From: Manis javanica
Taxonomy: Eukaryota > Chordata > Mammalia > Pholidota > Manidae
NCBI RefSeq assembly: GCF_040802235.1
Contig: NC_133172.1
Coordinates: 63,743,613 to 63,807,612 of the forward strand
DNA length: 64,000 nt
Direction of reading: 5' to 3'
Shown here in pieces: positions 46,201 through 58,200 of the stretch; positions within the stretch are counted from its first letter, which is position 1; every line of letters starts with the position of its first letter. Both the position numbers and the translations under genes were made by a program. The notes under the pieces are model-generated. The model ran no database searches, was not told where the DNA came from, and saw only the letters and a program-made list of their open reading frames with translations.

Positions 46201-49200
46201 CCGCACATGTGACCTCCCCACTGGGAGGCCTGGCCCGAGGCAGGAAAGGGGTCCCAGGTGTGCCGAACGGCCACGGTGAGCCCTCGGTCAGCATTTTGGG
46301 ACCGTTTCCCCTTCCGTAAAGGTGGGCTGGGGAGCTAACTCAGCCCTGACGCACCAGGCCAGAGCGAGGGGTTCTGACGGGACAAGCAGCGTCAGGAGAA
46401 GCGGGGGGCGAATGTCTGCTGGCTTCCAGGCTCTTCTGGTCCCCGAAAGGCCGACGGGTTTATCTTCCAATATCCTGCACAACAAACCTGTCCCTCCGCT
46501 GCCAAATCCTTCAGAAAGCCCTGCGTGCGTCCCTCGGCTCTGAATTCTGACCTCGCTTCACAGGGCAGGTTCAGGGCACAAGCAACCGTCCCCTCACTCT
46601 CTCCCGCCTGGCGGTGGTCCCCGGGCCAGCCTTGGTCCGACACGTCGTGCCCACGGTGGCCATCTCTGTTAGCCAGAGAGAAGTCAGGCAGGGCGCAGGC
46701 CAGTGCCAACCTGCCAGCTGTCAGGCTGCGGGCGGACCAGTGCCCCGCCCCCTGCCGCCCCCTCCCACCCTGTGGGCACCTGCCCACAGGGCTTCTCAGC
46801 AGTGCCTCCAGGGCGGCCTGCCTGCCAGAGCGCAGCTCTGCGTGGGCATCTTCCTCAGGGACAGCTGGCCACCGCTGTGGGCCAGGAGGGCGGGAGCCGG
46901 TAGATGGGACCTATGGGCCACTTAGGCCTGCAGGAGCTTCAGAGCAAAGCCCACCGAGTCTCTGCCCACGTCCCTGGCCAGCACAGCCCTCAGGACCCAC
47001 AGTACAGCTCACTGCCCTGCCTCCTCCAGGACGCACCTCCATCCACGGGCCCCTGCTGGTCCTCACATGTGCTGGGCACACTCCTGTCCCTGGGCCTGTA
47101 TGCTGGCTGTTCCCGGAGCCAAAAGGCCACTAGTTCCCAACCCCCAGGCCTTGCTCGGGGTCTTCATCAGAGAAGCCTGACCCTACAGTGACCCACTGTC
47201 CAGTTGGGGGCCTCCCCACAGCCCTTGGTGGACAAAGTACCCCTTGTCTTCCTCCAAGTGGAGCGGAAGCCCCACATGGGTGGGTGGTCTGCCTGCTTGT
47301 CTCTGGACCAGAGCCCGGTGCACAGCGGCACTCAGATCTGTCACAGGAGTGAGAAACCCCACCTAGCCAGTTACACGGCAGCTGACCACGCATCTCCGCT
47401 AAATGGCGCCCAGCTCCGGGCCGCATGTCACAGCCACTGTGCATGGACCACACAGGGAAGCGGAGACCTTCCACCCGTGGTCAGCCCATGGGCTTGGTCC
47501 AGGGACAGTAGGTGGAAACCGGGCTAACACCTGGAGGGGTGCCACATGGGTGGATGTGTGGGGAGGTGGTCAGTGCCTCCTGGAGCCAGAATCCACAGCC
47601 CAGGCCTCCTGGCAGCCAGGGCTTGGGGTCCCTGTGGCTGGGGTCTGCCCCATCCCCCAGGACGTCAGAGCACGGACTGGACTTCGGCTGCTCAGTGACA
47701 GCTGCATCTTCCAGTTCGGAGAGACAGTCACCTCACACTCCTGGCCAGGGTCTGGGTGTTCAAGTTCTACCCTGTGTCCAGGTGGGGGGGCGTCCATCTG
47801 TTCCTCTCCAGGGCCCTTCCCACCCGGCCCCCAGCCTGCTAGCAGGCTGGGAAGGAAAATGCCTAACCTGTCACTGCTCCCAGGGTTGGGAGGTCTCATC
47901 AGGAAGATGGGAAGCAAAGGGGACCTAGAGGGATCCCTACCCCCAGGGCTCTTCCCCAGGCCAGGGTCTGTGGGATCCCTGCTGGAGGATGCAATCTCTC
48001 CATTTGACACAGGGGACACCAGGACCCAGGGAGGGTAGGGACGTGCGGAGGCCCCCTGCTGCACCCCCAGAGCCTGCCCTGACTTCCCACTCAGTTCCGG
48101 GCTTTTCTGCATGTTTCCCGGCACGAGGTGGGCTCCAGCCCCCCTCGCCGCCCCCCATTGCCCTTGTGTAGGAGGAGCCCGTCACCAGTGGCCAGGAGAA
48201 GGGGCCACGTGAGGTACTCTGTTAACAGCTGACCGGGCCCCGGCCCCGCCAGCCCATCTGCCCACCCGGTGGGCTGGCCCGGACCCCCAAGGCCACCAGC
48301 CAAGAGAGGCCCAGCATCCTGAGCTCCTGGCCCAAGAATCCGAGGGTGTGGGGCACGGCTGTCCTGGACTACCGAACTGGGGTGGCCTGCGCACACTGGA
48401 GCTTCTGCAAGACTGAGCACCCACTCTAACCGTGGCTGGAGTGCCTGGGGGCCAGGGTGCACCCTTGCCAGCCTCTGGGACACGTGCTGCTGTGGGTCAG
48501 GACAGGCCAGAGCCAGGCCCGAGGGGTGCTCGCGAATGGGGTGCCCACGGTGACCCTGCACTGCCTCCCTTTACGCCCCCCACGCAGGCAAGACTCCAGA
48601 CCCCATGCCAGGGCTGGAAAGCAGACACAGGCGAGAGATGACTGTGCGGAATCAAACATGGGGACAGCTTGCAGGCAGACGAGCTGCTGCTGTTCAAACA
48701 ACCCTCTGCAGACACCCGGCGAGGGCGTCCCCAGCCAGCTGGCGGCCTGGGCATCTGCCTGCCGCCACTGCCTGCGAGACACGCTCCTGTTCCCTGGCGC
48801 CTTCTGTGTGGCAGGCGTTTCTCTGGGCTCTGGGGAATCAGCAGAGCAAACAGAGAGAAGTCCGACCCTCCCAGAACCGAACTGGAGGGGGACACACGGT
48901 GCTGTGTGTGTGGGGGTCTGCTGTGGAGAACCCGTGGGGGCAGGCGGGGGGCTCTCGCTGAAGAGACTTCTGTGAGACCCTATGGAGGGGAGGTGGAGCC
49001 ACGCAGGCGTGGGGGGGAGCTGCCGGCAGGGGGAGCCACTGCGCAAAGGCCCTGAGGTGGGCGCCAGCCTGGCGCATTTGGGAAGCAGCAGGAGGGTGGA
49101 CGGAGCAAGCAGTTCGGGCAGTGGGGTAGCGTGGTGGCTTAAGCCACACAACTGTCTGGCTCTGCTCCCAGAGGGCCCTGACGGGCTTTTAAGGGGTCCC

Positions 49201-52200
49201 CTCTGGCTGCTATGTGGGGTCCCCGAGCCGCCTCCTCATGAGGGGCAGGGATGGAAGTGGGGGATCAGGTGCAGACTCTTCCTCCCGCCACGAGGTCAGG
49301 CGTAGGTACTGGGAGACTCAGTGACTGCGGATCCAGCCTGCTGGCTGACGAGCCGCTGCCTATCAAATGACCCTCTCTGGGCCCCCGGTGAGGGCTTCCC
49401 CCAGCTGCTGAGGGCCTGGGCACCTGCACTCCTCCGCACAGGCACGTGGGCTCAGAGTGCAAGGAGGCCCGGGCCGCCGAGGCAGGAGGCTCATCTTAAC
49501 CTTACATTCCTAGAAACCCAGTGGGCAGCAAGTCAGGCCTGGAGTGACCAGCTCCTCTCCCAGGAATGGAGACACACCCACAGAGGCTCACGTGAAGGCC
49601 CACGGCAGGCTGTCCACAACAGCCAAGAGGTGGGAGCGGTCTGGACGTCCACCAACCAGTGGCGGATGCTCAGAGTGTGGAAATCCACACGATGAAAAGG
49701 TGTCCAGTCACGAAAAGGAGTGTGACCCACGCCACCCCACGGCCGAGCCCGGACAGCACAATGCTCAGCGGGGGAGGCCACCAAAAGCCACACAGCGCAC
49801 GACTCCATGTATGTGAATCGTCCAGAATAGGTGAAGACATGGATTCATGGCTGCCGGAGCCAGGCACAGGGCTGAGGAGTGCCTGCTGATGGGCCTGGGG
49901 TCTGTTTTGGGGGATGAAAATGCTCAGGAACTCGGTGGCGGGGCTGTCTGCAGAGCTCTGTGATCGCGCACTCTAACAGGGCTTAAATGGCAGGCTGGGT
50001 CCTCAAAAAATTCGGCACTCTGCCTTAAGAAGGGGGCCCATCAGATTCACGCTCCGACATGGCGGCCGTGGGGACAGGACGCCAAGTGAGATGCCAGATA
50101 GAAAAGAGCAGATTCTATGCGATTTTACTTCCACAAGGCCTTGGGAGGAGTCGGGCTTGTGGAGATGGAAAGCGGAGTGGTGGCCTCCGGGGGCAGGGTG
50201 GGTGCCGGCGCCTGACGAGGACAGAGTGTCAATATGGGAAGGTGACAGCCCTGGAGGCAGTGGTGGCAGTGGTGCACAGCCACGTGAGTGCCCTGTGTCT
50301 CTGTGCTGCAGGCCTGCACACGGGGGAGATGGCAGAGTTCACACTGCCCACAGTTTGCTACAGTTAAAACAACCCAGAGGGGTAGAGAAGCCGACTGCAT
50401 CTCTAATAGTACAAGACCGCGGAGCCAGGCTCGGCCCAAGGGGCATGGCCATGCGGCGGGGCTGGGTGCACCTTGCTCCGTGGCGGGGCCCGTGTAGGAC
50501 AGTCATGGCCTCTCCCTCCAGTCTCTGCTCCTGTCCACCCAGGGGACCTACCACTACAAGTGGGCAGGTGACCACAACCCCAGCTCCCCTGGGAACCAAG
50601 AGGGTGAGGCCAGGCTGTAGCAGGTGGGTGGCATCGGGCCTGACTGCCCCGTTCTGCAGTGTGCACCCCGTATATGTAGGCATTGTCCTTAGGGGCCAGG
50701 AGGGGCCCTAACAGAAGGTCTACCCTGATGACCTCATAAGACAGGAAGTCTAACCGGGCGGAAAGCCTTTGTGATGTGAGGGTCACCAGACGGGGAAGGG
50801 GTCCAGGGGCACCCTAGCCCCGGCCACAACCTGTGTAAGAATGACAGGGACTTGGAATCAGAAACAGATAAAAGCCCTCTGACATGTGACGTTAGCGTAG
50901 ATCAAGTCTGGAACCTCCCAGCTGCCCCCTGACCTATCCTCTGACCCTGAGGTTCCCAGGGCCATTACAAACTCCAACCTTGACCTGGAAGGGGAGTCGT
51001 GTCTACCCCGACCAGACTGGGTCAGGTGCATGTGCTGAGCCTCAGCTTACCCTCGTGGTATGTAACTGGCATGGTTGCTGACATTCCAAAACTGGAGTGT
51101 CTGTGGGCAGAGCAGACGCTGAAGCTCCCGGAAGCTGCACGACATGCCAAGAGAAGGGTGAGCGCACGCAGTGGCCCAGATTCCCCTGCTGTGCATGACC
51201 CCCTGAGACCGACCGGGACACGGGGTAGCCCTGGATACCTCCTGGGGTGGCCTGCCCCTACCCCGCCCTCCTCAGTGTCCCGTGTGTGCACATTGCCTCC
51301 TCAAGGCCCTCTGTCCCCCAGGGACCATCTTCTCAAAATGCCCCCGGCACCATCCAGGCGGGCCTTGTTCGCATCACCTGGGAATGTGCATCTGCCCTGT
51401 TCTGTCCCATGAGGTGGCCAGAATCCAGACACAGCCAGTATAAAACACATGCCAGACTTTGAAGTCTTTAAAAAAATAAAAGATCTCAGAAATTAAATAG
51501 CTGCATGCCGAAACCATCTTGGATGTATTGGGTTAAATAAAATGTGTCACTAAAACGGGTCCGTGCGGCCTCGTCTGTTTTGCTTGGGGGCTGCCACAGC
51601 CCCAGGCGTGCCAGGCCGGGGAGCCGGCATTTCTTGAGAGAAGCTACCATTCAGAACATCTTCCGAAGGACAGGACCTGGGGGGGTCCCAGAGGTCCCCA
51701 AGGTAATCCACACCCACAACAGCTTCTCATCACACAGAATAAGAGAAGGAAACTTCCATGAGGCCTCCAAATGATCTGAAGAGATGCGGGCACCCAGTGA
51801 GGCGGTGTGGGTGCATCCTGACTCCCTGTATGCCCTCTTGGTCACCTGGCAGAGAGCGGGGCTGGGTGGGGGGCACGATGCAGGTGGTTGGCAGCCATGT
51901 GGAGGGGTCTCAGCTCAGAGCCCCAACCCTGAGCTGTCACAGAGGGCGACCTCCCCGTGTAAAGGCGGGAAGCGTGTGTGTCCAAGATGGCTGTCCCATC
52001 TGTGTGGCAAGGAGTGTGCAGACCGGAGGGGTCACGCAGGCCGGGCAGCTGCACCCCTGAGGTGGGGAGGGACACCTGTGCCATTTACTGCCCTGCCCAG
52101 GTGTTAGGATGACACACTAAGACAGCAGAGGGGCTGTTTTGCTGCGTCCACGGCTGTACACACCTCTCCCCTCCGCCCTGGATGAGCCCAGACGCCGGCT

Positions 52201-55200
52201 GCTCCCAGTGCCCCGTTCTGACTTCCCAGGTGCCGGGGATGGTGGGAGGAAAGGGTCCCTGTGTTTCCTGTGCTCTCACGTCCAGCTGCGGGGTGCGGCT
52301 TTTGGGGCTGGGGCCCGGCCGGGGGAAGGGGTGGGAGCCCTGGAATCCCAAGACAAGTTGACACTGGCTGTTTGGGGACCCTGCTGGGCAGAAACAGAGG
52401 CTCAGGAGTCAGATGACCGGCTTCCTGAGCTGGAATCCCACCTCTGCCACCAAGTGGTTATGGGGGGTGGTCCCCGCCTCAGTTTCCCCCCATGAGATGT
52501 TAGAACAGAGAATGTGTTCCCAGGCCACACAGTGCACACAGCCCCAGCACTCGGCTCCGAGGGGCTGTGTCCCCACGCGTGGGGAAGGGGCTCAGCAGGA
52601 GTGGGGGACGCAGGCCCAAGGAGAGTATGCCCCCCTGCCCGGGGCTGGCTGGGAAGGGGAGAAACCAGCGCTTGGTGCAGACCCACCTGACGCCACACCT
52701 ACGACCCCTAGGACGGCACTGGGTGTCTCCCCAGAGAGGGCGTGACAGCCGTGTCTGAGCCAGCAACCAGCAGGGCCATATATGCCAGACACACGTGGCC
52801 CTTTAAGGCCTCATTACAACCTGAAGAGGGCAGAGCCTGTTTGACTACATTTGGCATTAGAAATGGGTGACGCAGAGAGGGCATGAACTTGCTGAAGGTC
52901 ACACACTGACTAGGGGGGAAAGCGGGACTCCTGTGAGGCCGTGGGGCTCAGGGGCCAGGGTGCTGTCCCACCCCCACAGCAAACAAGCATGGGCTCCCTG
53001 AGCTGGGCGGGGCACTGCGGCTTCCTCTGGTCCTGCAAGCCCCCAGCCTCTATGCAGCTCCCCTTTGTGCCTGTAAGAGGAGCTCACCGGAGGGCTTTCC
53101 TTCCCTAGCCTGGCTTCACCCCAGCTTTCCTGGGCGACCCTGGGTGAGGACCACTGAGCAAGGACTTCCCTGTGAATCTTCCCTGACCAGGGCCACCGGG
53201 CACACAAGGTGCCCGCCCTCTGTACGGGCCCCGCCCTGCACCCACTGTGGACTGTTCTTGCCCAGGTAAACAACAGACTGCACCCCAGTGCCCGGACATC
53301 CTCCCCAGACCTCCTCCTGCCACGGCCTCAGGGGAAGCCTGGGGGACTCTGACCACTCCAGACTCTGGGAGGCTGGAAGCATGTGTGGAGGGTGAGCAGG
53401 ACTCACACAGATGGCAGGGAGCGTGTGGCCGAGCTGCAGAGAGGGAGTGCTGGCTCCTCGGCCTGGAGAGACCTCTTCCTTATTCCAGCCAGACACATGT
53501 CCGCCTTCCCTCCCAGGGACAGCTGGCTCACCGTGAGGTCCCAGGAATTACAAAAAGCAGAAGTCTTAACTTCTGTTTTATTGCTGCAGGAAGCTGCTGC
53601 AAACAGCACAGGTGGGCAGGAAGTGACTGCTTGCACGGTCTGAGGTCCGGCTCACGGGCGTGCCCCATGCCCTGGGTCAGGCTACACACTCAGAGGTGGG
53701 AATGAGGAACCAATTATTTACCACTTTTACATCACAAGTCCCTGCTGAGCACCAGGTCTCTGCCTGGTTCTTCCCACCGACGCTACAGGGTGGTTCCCAC
53801 CCTGGGAATTTGCTTCCCTAGGACACAGTCCGTGCTTGTATTCCTGCCCTTGGCTGAGGGAGTCCCTTCCCAGAGCCTGGGGGCTCCCCTGCGGCCTCCG
53901 CACTCCACGCTGCCTTATCCAGGCCTGTGTAGAGGGGGTCCCAGCCTTGAGGAACCTCGGGAGTAGGTTCAGGCCTGCTCGTCTTGCCCAGGAGTCTGGG
54001 GGCCTGACCCCAGGAAAGGCTCTGGAGGTGTGGTTTACTGTCTCACACAGTCCTGGGGGAATAGCCGCGAGGATAATCTGGCCAGCAACTGGTTTCCTGG
54101 AATGCACAGCACGGTGTACACCCAGCCTGGCCGGGACCCAGGACTAGTCTCCCAGAGGCTGTGACAGTCCAGAAAAGGAGCCTCAGGCAGCACCCTGGAC
54201 CACCCCAGTGAACCCTGGACCTCAAGGGCTGTACCCCAGATGGACACCCACCGATCATGTTCCCTGCCTGCTCCTGACCCTCCATCGGACGCAGCAACTG
54301 CAGGTGGAGGGGAGCATCAGAATCTGCTGTGTCTCTGCGTAAGCCAGTGTGGATGCAGTGAAGGTTCCTGTGGCCAGGATTCTCACCTGGCCCTGGTCGG
54401 CTAGCTCACTACACAGGTGTGGGCAATGCATCGTTATTGACTCTATATAAAGAGCTCTACCCAGTGCTCTGGGCAACATGGTGGCACGGCTGCAAGGCTG
54501 CAGGAGAGCAGAGCAGAGGCTGGCGTTGGTGGCAGCGCCTAGGACAGAGGCCCAGAGGACAGCTGTGTGGGCAGAGGGGCCCAGAGGCGGAGACCAGCTT
54601 ATTGTATGCAGACTCGCTTTGCGTGAACGGTATTCTAGTGATTGACCTGCCACCATGGAAATAAAGTTGAGTACAGCCCTTTCACCCCAAGAACGTTCCA
54701 CTGTCATTTCTTTGGTGACATTGAATCTATAGTGAACTTGCCTGGGGCTGGAACCCATTGGCAAGACAGCCAGGTGCCTGCAGGTCCCACTCTGTCCTCC
54801 CTGCCCCCAGCCCCAGGACAGCAGCTGGCACTGCCCACCTGACTCTGGGGAGCCTCTTAGGGCCCAGCATCCCCATCTGGAAAATGGGACAGTGAGGGCA
54901 CCCACCTGCAGGTTGTGGTGAGGTCAGAGAGGAAGCTCACCTGGGTGCGACCTTTTGCTGCCTGCACTGTGACTCCCCGCGGCCCAGCACGACGCAGGGG
55001 CTCGGCCAGTACCTGCAGTGAGCGAGCACTGGCCACAAACACCTCCCGGGGTCAGCTGTGTCCAGTCAGGGCAATCATGTTGAGCCCACACTTGAATTTG
55101 CAAGTCAGAGTTCAGGACAGCCCTCCCCTGGGTGGGGGACACTGGCTGCCATGTCCGCAGGGGACCCCACTATAGCAGCCAGTGTCTGGTGGCCTTTAGA

Positions 55201-58200
55201 GGGTGTTGCAATGACCCTTCCTGGCTCCCAGCCCTTCCAGTGTGGTGGGAGGGGGCATGGGGATGGCCAGAGCCCAAAGAACTGGGAACAGCTGGGATGG
55301 GGCTGGTCTTGGGCCTCCATAACCCAGGCAGGTAGAGGTGTTTTCCCTGATGGCCCCCAACCCCAGGTAGAGCAGCCCCAATGTCAGTGACAGGTGTGCC
55401 CCACATGCAGGAGGCTCTGTCCAGGTGAGGGTTGCAACATCTGGGGCATTAACCCCTTGTCAGCACTGAGTGGTCAGCCACCAGCCCCCCAGGTTTGGGA
55501 GGAATGACAGGCCAGCCAGGGCAAAGGGCAGTCAGTGCACAGGCCAGATCGTCTGTTAGAGGTACCACGTGGGGAAGAAGGGGTGTGGAGTGGGACCTGG
55601 GCTCCCCTTGTGAGTGTACTAGGCTTGCACCTCTCTGGGCATTTGAAATGGGGGGACCCCTGCCACCCTGGCCAGTCACACAGGCTGAGTGTGAGCCCTG
55701 AGCACACTGGGTGAACCCTAACTGAACATCAAGGCCCTGACCTCAGGCTGATGTTAGTGGAGACAGATGCCCTCGCAGAAAGGGCAGAGCCCTGGGCAGT
55801 GTGAGCAAAGGGGGGCAGCCTGCCCTATGGGAACGCCACCCGCTAGCGCCTACTCTACGTCAGCTCTCCACCATACCCCAGGGAGGCGGGTCACAGAGCC
55901 TCTTGTATGTTTCCGATTCTGAACACACACGTGTGCGTGCACGCACACACACACTGAGGAGGAAATTCAGATCAATTGAATTCAACCACCATCCCGCGCA
56001 CCCTGGCACCGTGGGAGGCTGAGGATGAATCAGACACCCCCAAATTCAACCCACTTAATGGTGCAGTGGGGGAGGGTGGCCGGCCCGGAGCCCCAGGGCT
56101 CCAGAAGGTGGCAGGGACACAGTGGCCAAGGCCCCACTGTCCCCTGCAGCCCTGGGATCAGTGGCTACAGCAAACGGCCCTCTGTGGGGCAGCCTCGCTG
56201 GCTTGGATCCTGTGATTGGTGACCCAGCCTGCCGGCATCTCCAGATCCTTGCGTGGGAAGGAAAATTAATTTCTTCCAGTCATGCAGAAATGAAAACACA
56301 GGGAGCCTGATCAGAGAGATTTCCTGGAGGTGGCAACTCAATTATGCGGATAACCCGGTGATAGAGGGAGAGCAAGGGTGCGGACAGAAGGCGCTGCCGG
56401 GTGGCCTGAGGCGGCTGCAGGGGGACCTGGAGGAAGACCTCCAGCCAAAATCCCGCTGGCCCACCCTGGCTGGGCTGGCGAGCACACAGGCACCACCCAT
56501 GTGACCGTCCTCCGCGCCCCACCCCACCTCACCCCCAGTCACACACAGATCAAAGCTCCCCCAGAGAAAGTCAGATTCAGCCACAGAATTGGCCTGAAAG
56601 AGCTCCACCCTTGCCCTGCGCCTCAGAGCGGGTTGCCTGTTGGGTCCTGCTCCAGCTCAGCTCCATCCATCGCCCTCCTCCCCTCGGCTGTGGGTGGCCT
56701 GGCCGCACAGCCCAGCAGCGACAGCGTGGCCCTTTAGGCGAGGGCTTGTCGGCTGCACAGAACAGAACCCTCTGCCTCCTTGCGCCCCATCCAGAGGACA
56801 GAAGGGCAGGGTGGGGGTTTGCCCAGCTCTCTAAGGATACACCCAGGAACCGTGGGCAGGGCTTTCCTGCCCCTACCCCATTCGGAAAAAGGATGCCAAG
56901 GGCCACCTTGCGTCTGGAGCAGGGGCCCAGCCCACCCCTCCCTCCCCTTGGGGTCCCAACCTTAAGAAGTTTCTCAAACCTTGCAACTTGCAAGAGGAAC
57001 CCTAGGACGCAGAATAGCTGCCTCCCCTTTGTCCCCAGCCAACCCTTGTCCTCTGAGGGTGGCTGCCCTGGGAACCTCCTGTTTCTGGGTCCAGGAGAGG
57101 AAACACACGCCCAGTCAGACATAATGGATCGGCATCCTGGCCACAGGGTCACAGATGGGGCCTGACAGCTATTCAGACCATCCCACACAGAAGTAAAACG
57201 TCTTCTCTGTTCTCAAAGGAAATATTTTTCTCCCTGGCCTCTGGAACAGGCCTTAACTCAGCCTCAGCCTGAATGGTGGGGAATACCATTTTTTGTGGGG
57301 GAGGCAGGGGTCCCTGCAGTTACAGGGATCTGCCCACCCTCTGTGGCTGCAGAGCCCGGTAACAGGCAGTTCCCGGGGGGCTGGAAGGAGGGGCAGCAGG
57401 GGGCTGTGTGTTCAGAGCCCAGCGGCTCGGAGTGCGTCTTCCCACCAGCCCGCTGCCTTCTGCTCCGTGTAAGCCCGTCTAGGGCTGAATTTCCAGCCAT
57501 CTGTCCCTCCCTGTCGGCTCACACCTCCCTCCCTGCCGTTCCCAACAGGCAGATGGACGGCTCCCAAAGGGTGTGAACAAAACCGCTGCCCCGGGGCTGC
57601 GCCCAAGGCCCCACGGGTTGTCGGGACCCCAGGAAGGGTCGTTTAAGCCTGTCTTCCCACCCATCGGGCCCCCAGGGGGTCTCTGGGCAGACTTCATCAG
57701 AGATCACTCACCCCTGACTGCGGCTTGCTGGGTGGCAGGGGCAGGGACTAAGTGGGGTTCTGGAGGGGGTGCGGCCCTCCTCCCCAGCCAGGCCCCCTGG
57801 CACCTCCATCTCTCGGAGGGTCGCCCTCTGTGCCCCCTCTCAGTCCCCTGTCAGCTGGGCCGGGCCTTTGTCAGGAAGCCCGGGCACCCAGGGAGACCCC
57901 CGGGGATCCCCATCTTCCGCAGGCAGTTTCCACCTTGAGTGTGACCACACCCCCGGGCAGGTCAAGCTCCCGGCGGTGTGGGGGGGGGCCTTAAGCCCAA
58001 GTGGGTGGGCGCTGAGTGGGCTGGCCCCACCCCGCCGGGTTCCAACTTTCCAAAGTGGGGAGAGGGTGCCCTGGGCAGCCCGAGCGCTCAGCGCGGCTGC
58101 AAGGAGACCCCGGGACAGCAGCGGCGCGGCGCGCGGGACGGACGGGCACTTACTGTCCGGCGGTCGGACGGACGCGAGGCGATCGCCCCCCGGCTCCCGA

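Larger units (their letters stand above)
27915..58153 (-). other. CBFA2T3 intron 1 (30 kb)
   Basis: It runs from donor GTAAGT at 58148-58153 to the exon 2 acceptor. No coding exon was recognised inside it on either strand. It contains the MLT1-like LTR, L1 and Tigger remnants, L2 and MIR copies, the solo LTR at 54.3-54.8 kb and several candidate regulatory blocks, all listed separately. The remainder is GC-rich unique DNA with many short meaningless open frames on both strands. I found no equivalent of the human long-isoform N-terminal extension. Confidence 0.6.

Noticed and set aside
45866..48038. Two plus-strand open frames sharing the peptide [13 protein letters not shown], as a possible small gene family
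   Set aside because: The shared peptide is fully explained by the 76-bp DNA duplication; the flanking residues are unrelated and there are no splice or start signals.
50866..50872. GATA-type sites scattered in introns (13779, 25768, 46460, 50866) as an autoregulatory array
   Set aside because: Single AGATAA sites at this spacing are expected by chance, and none shows the composite E-box-GATA arrangement.
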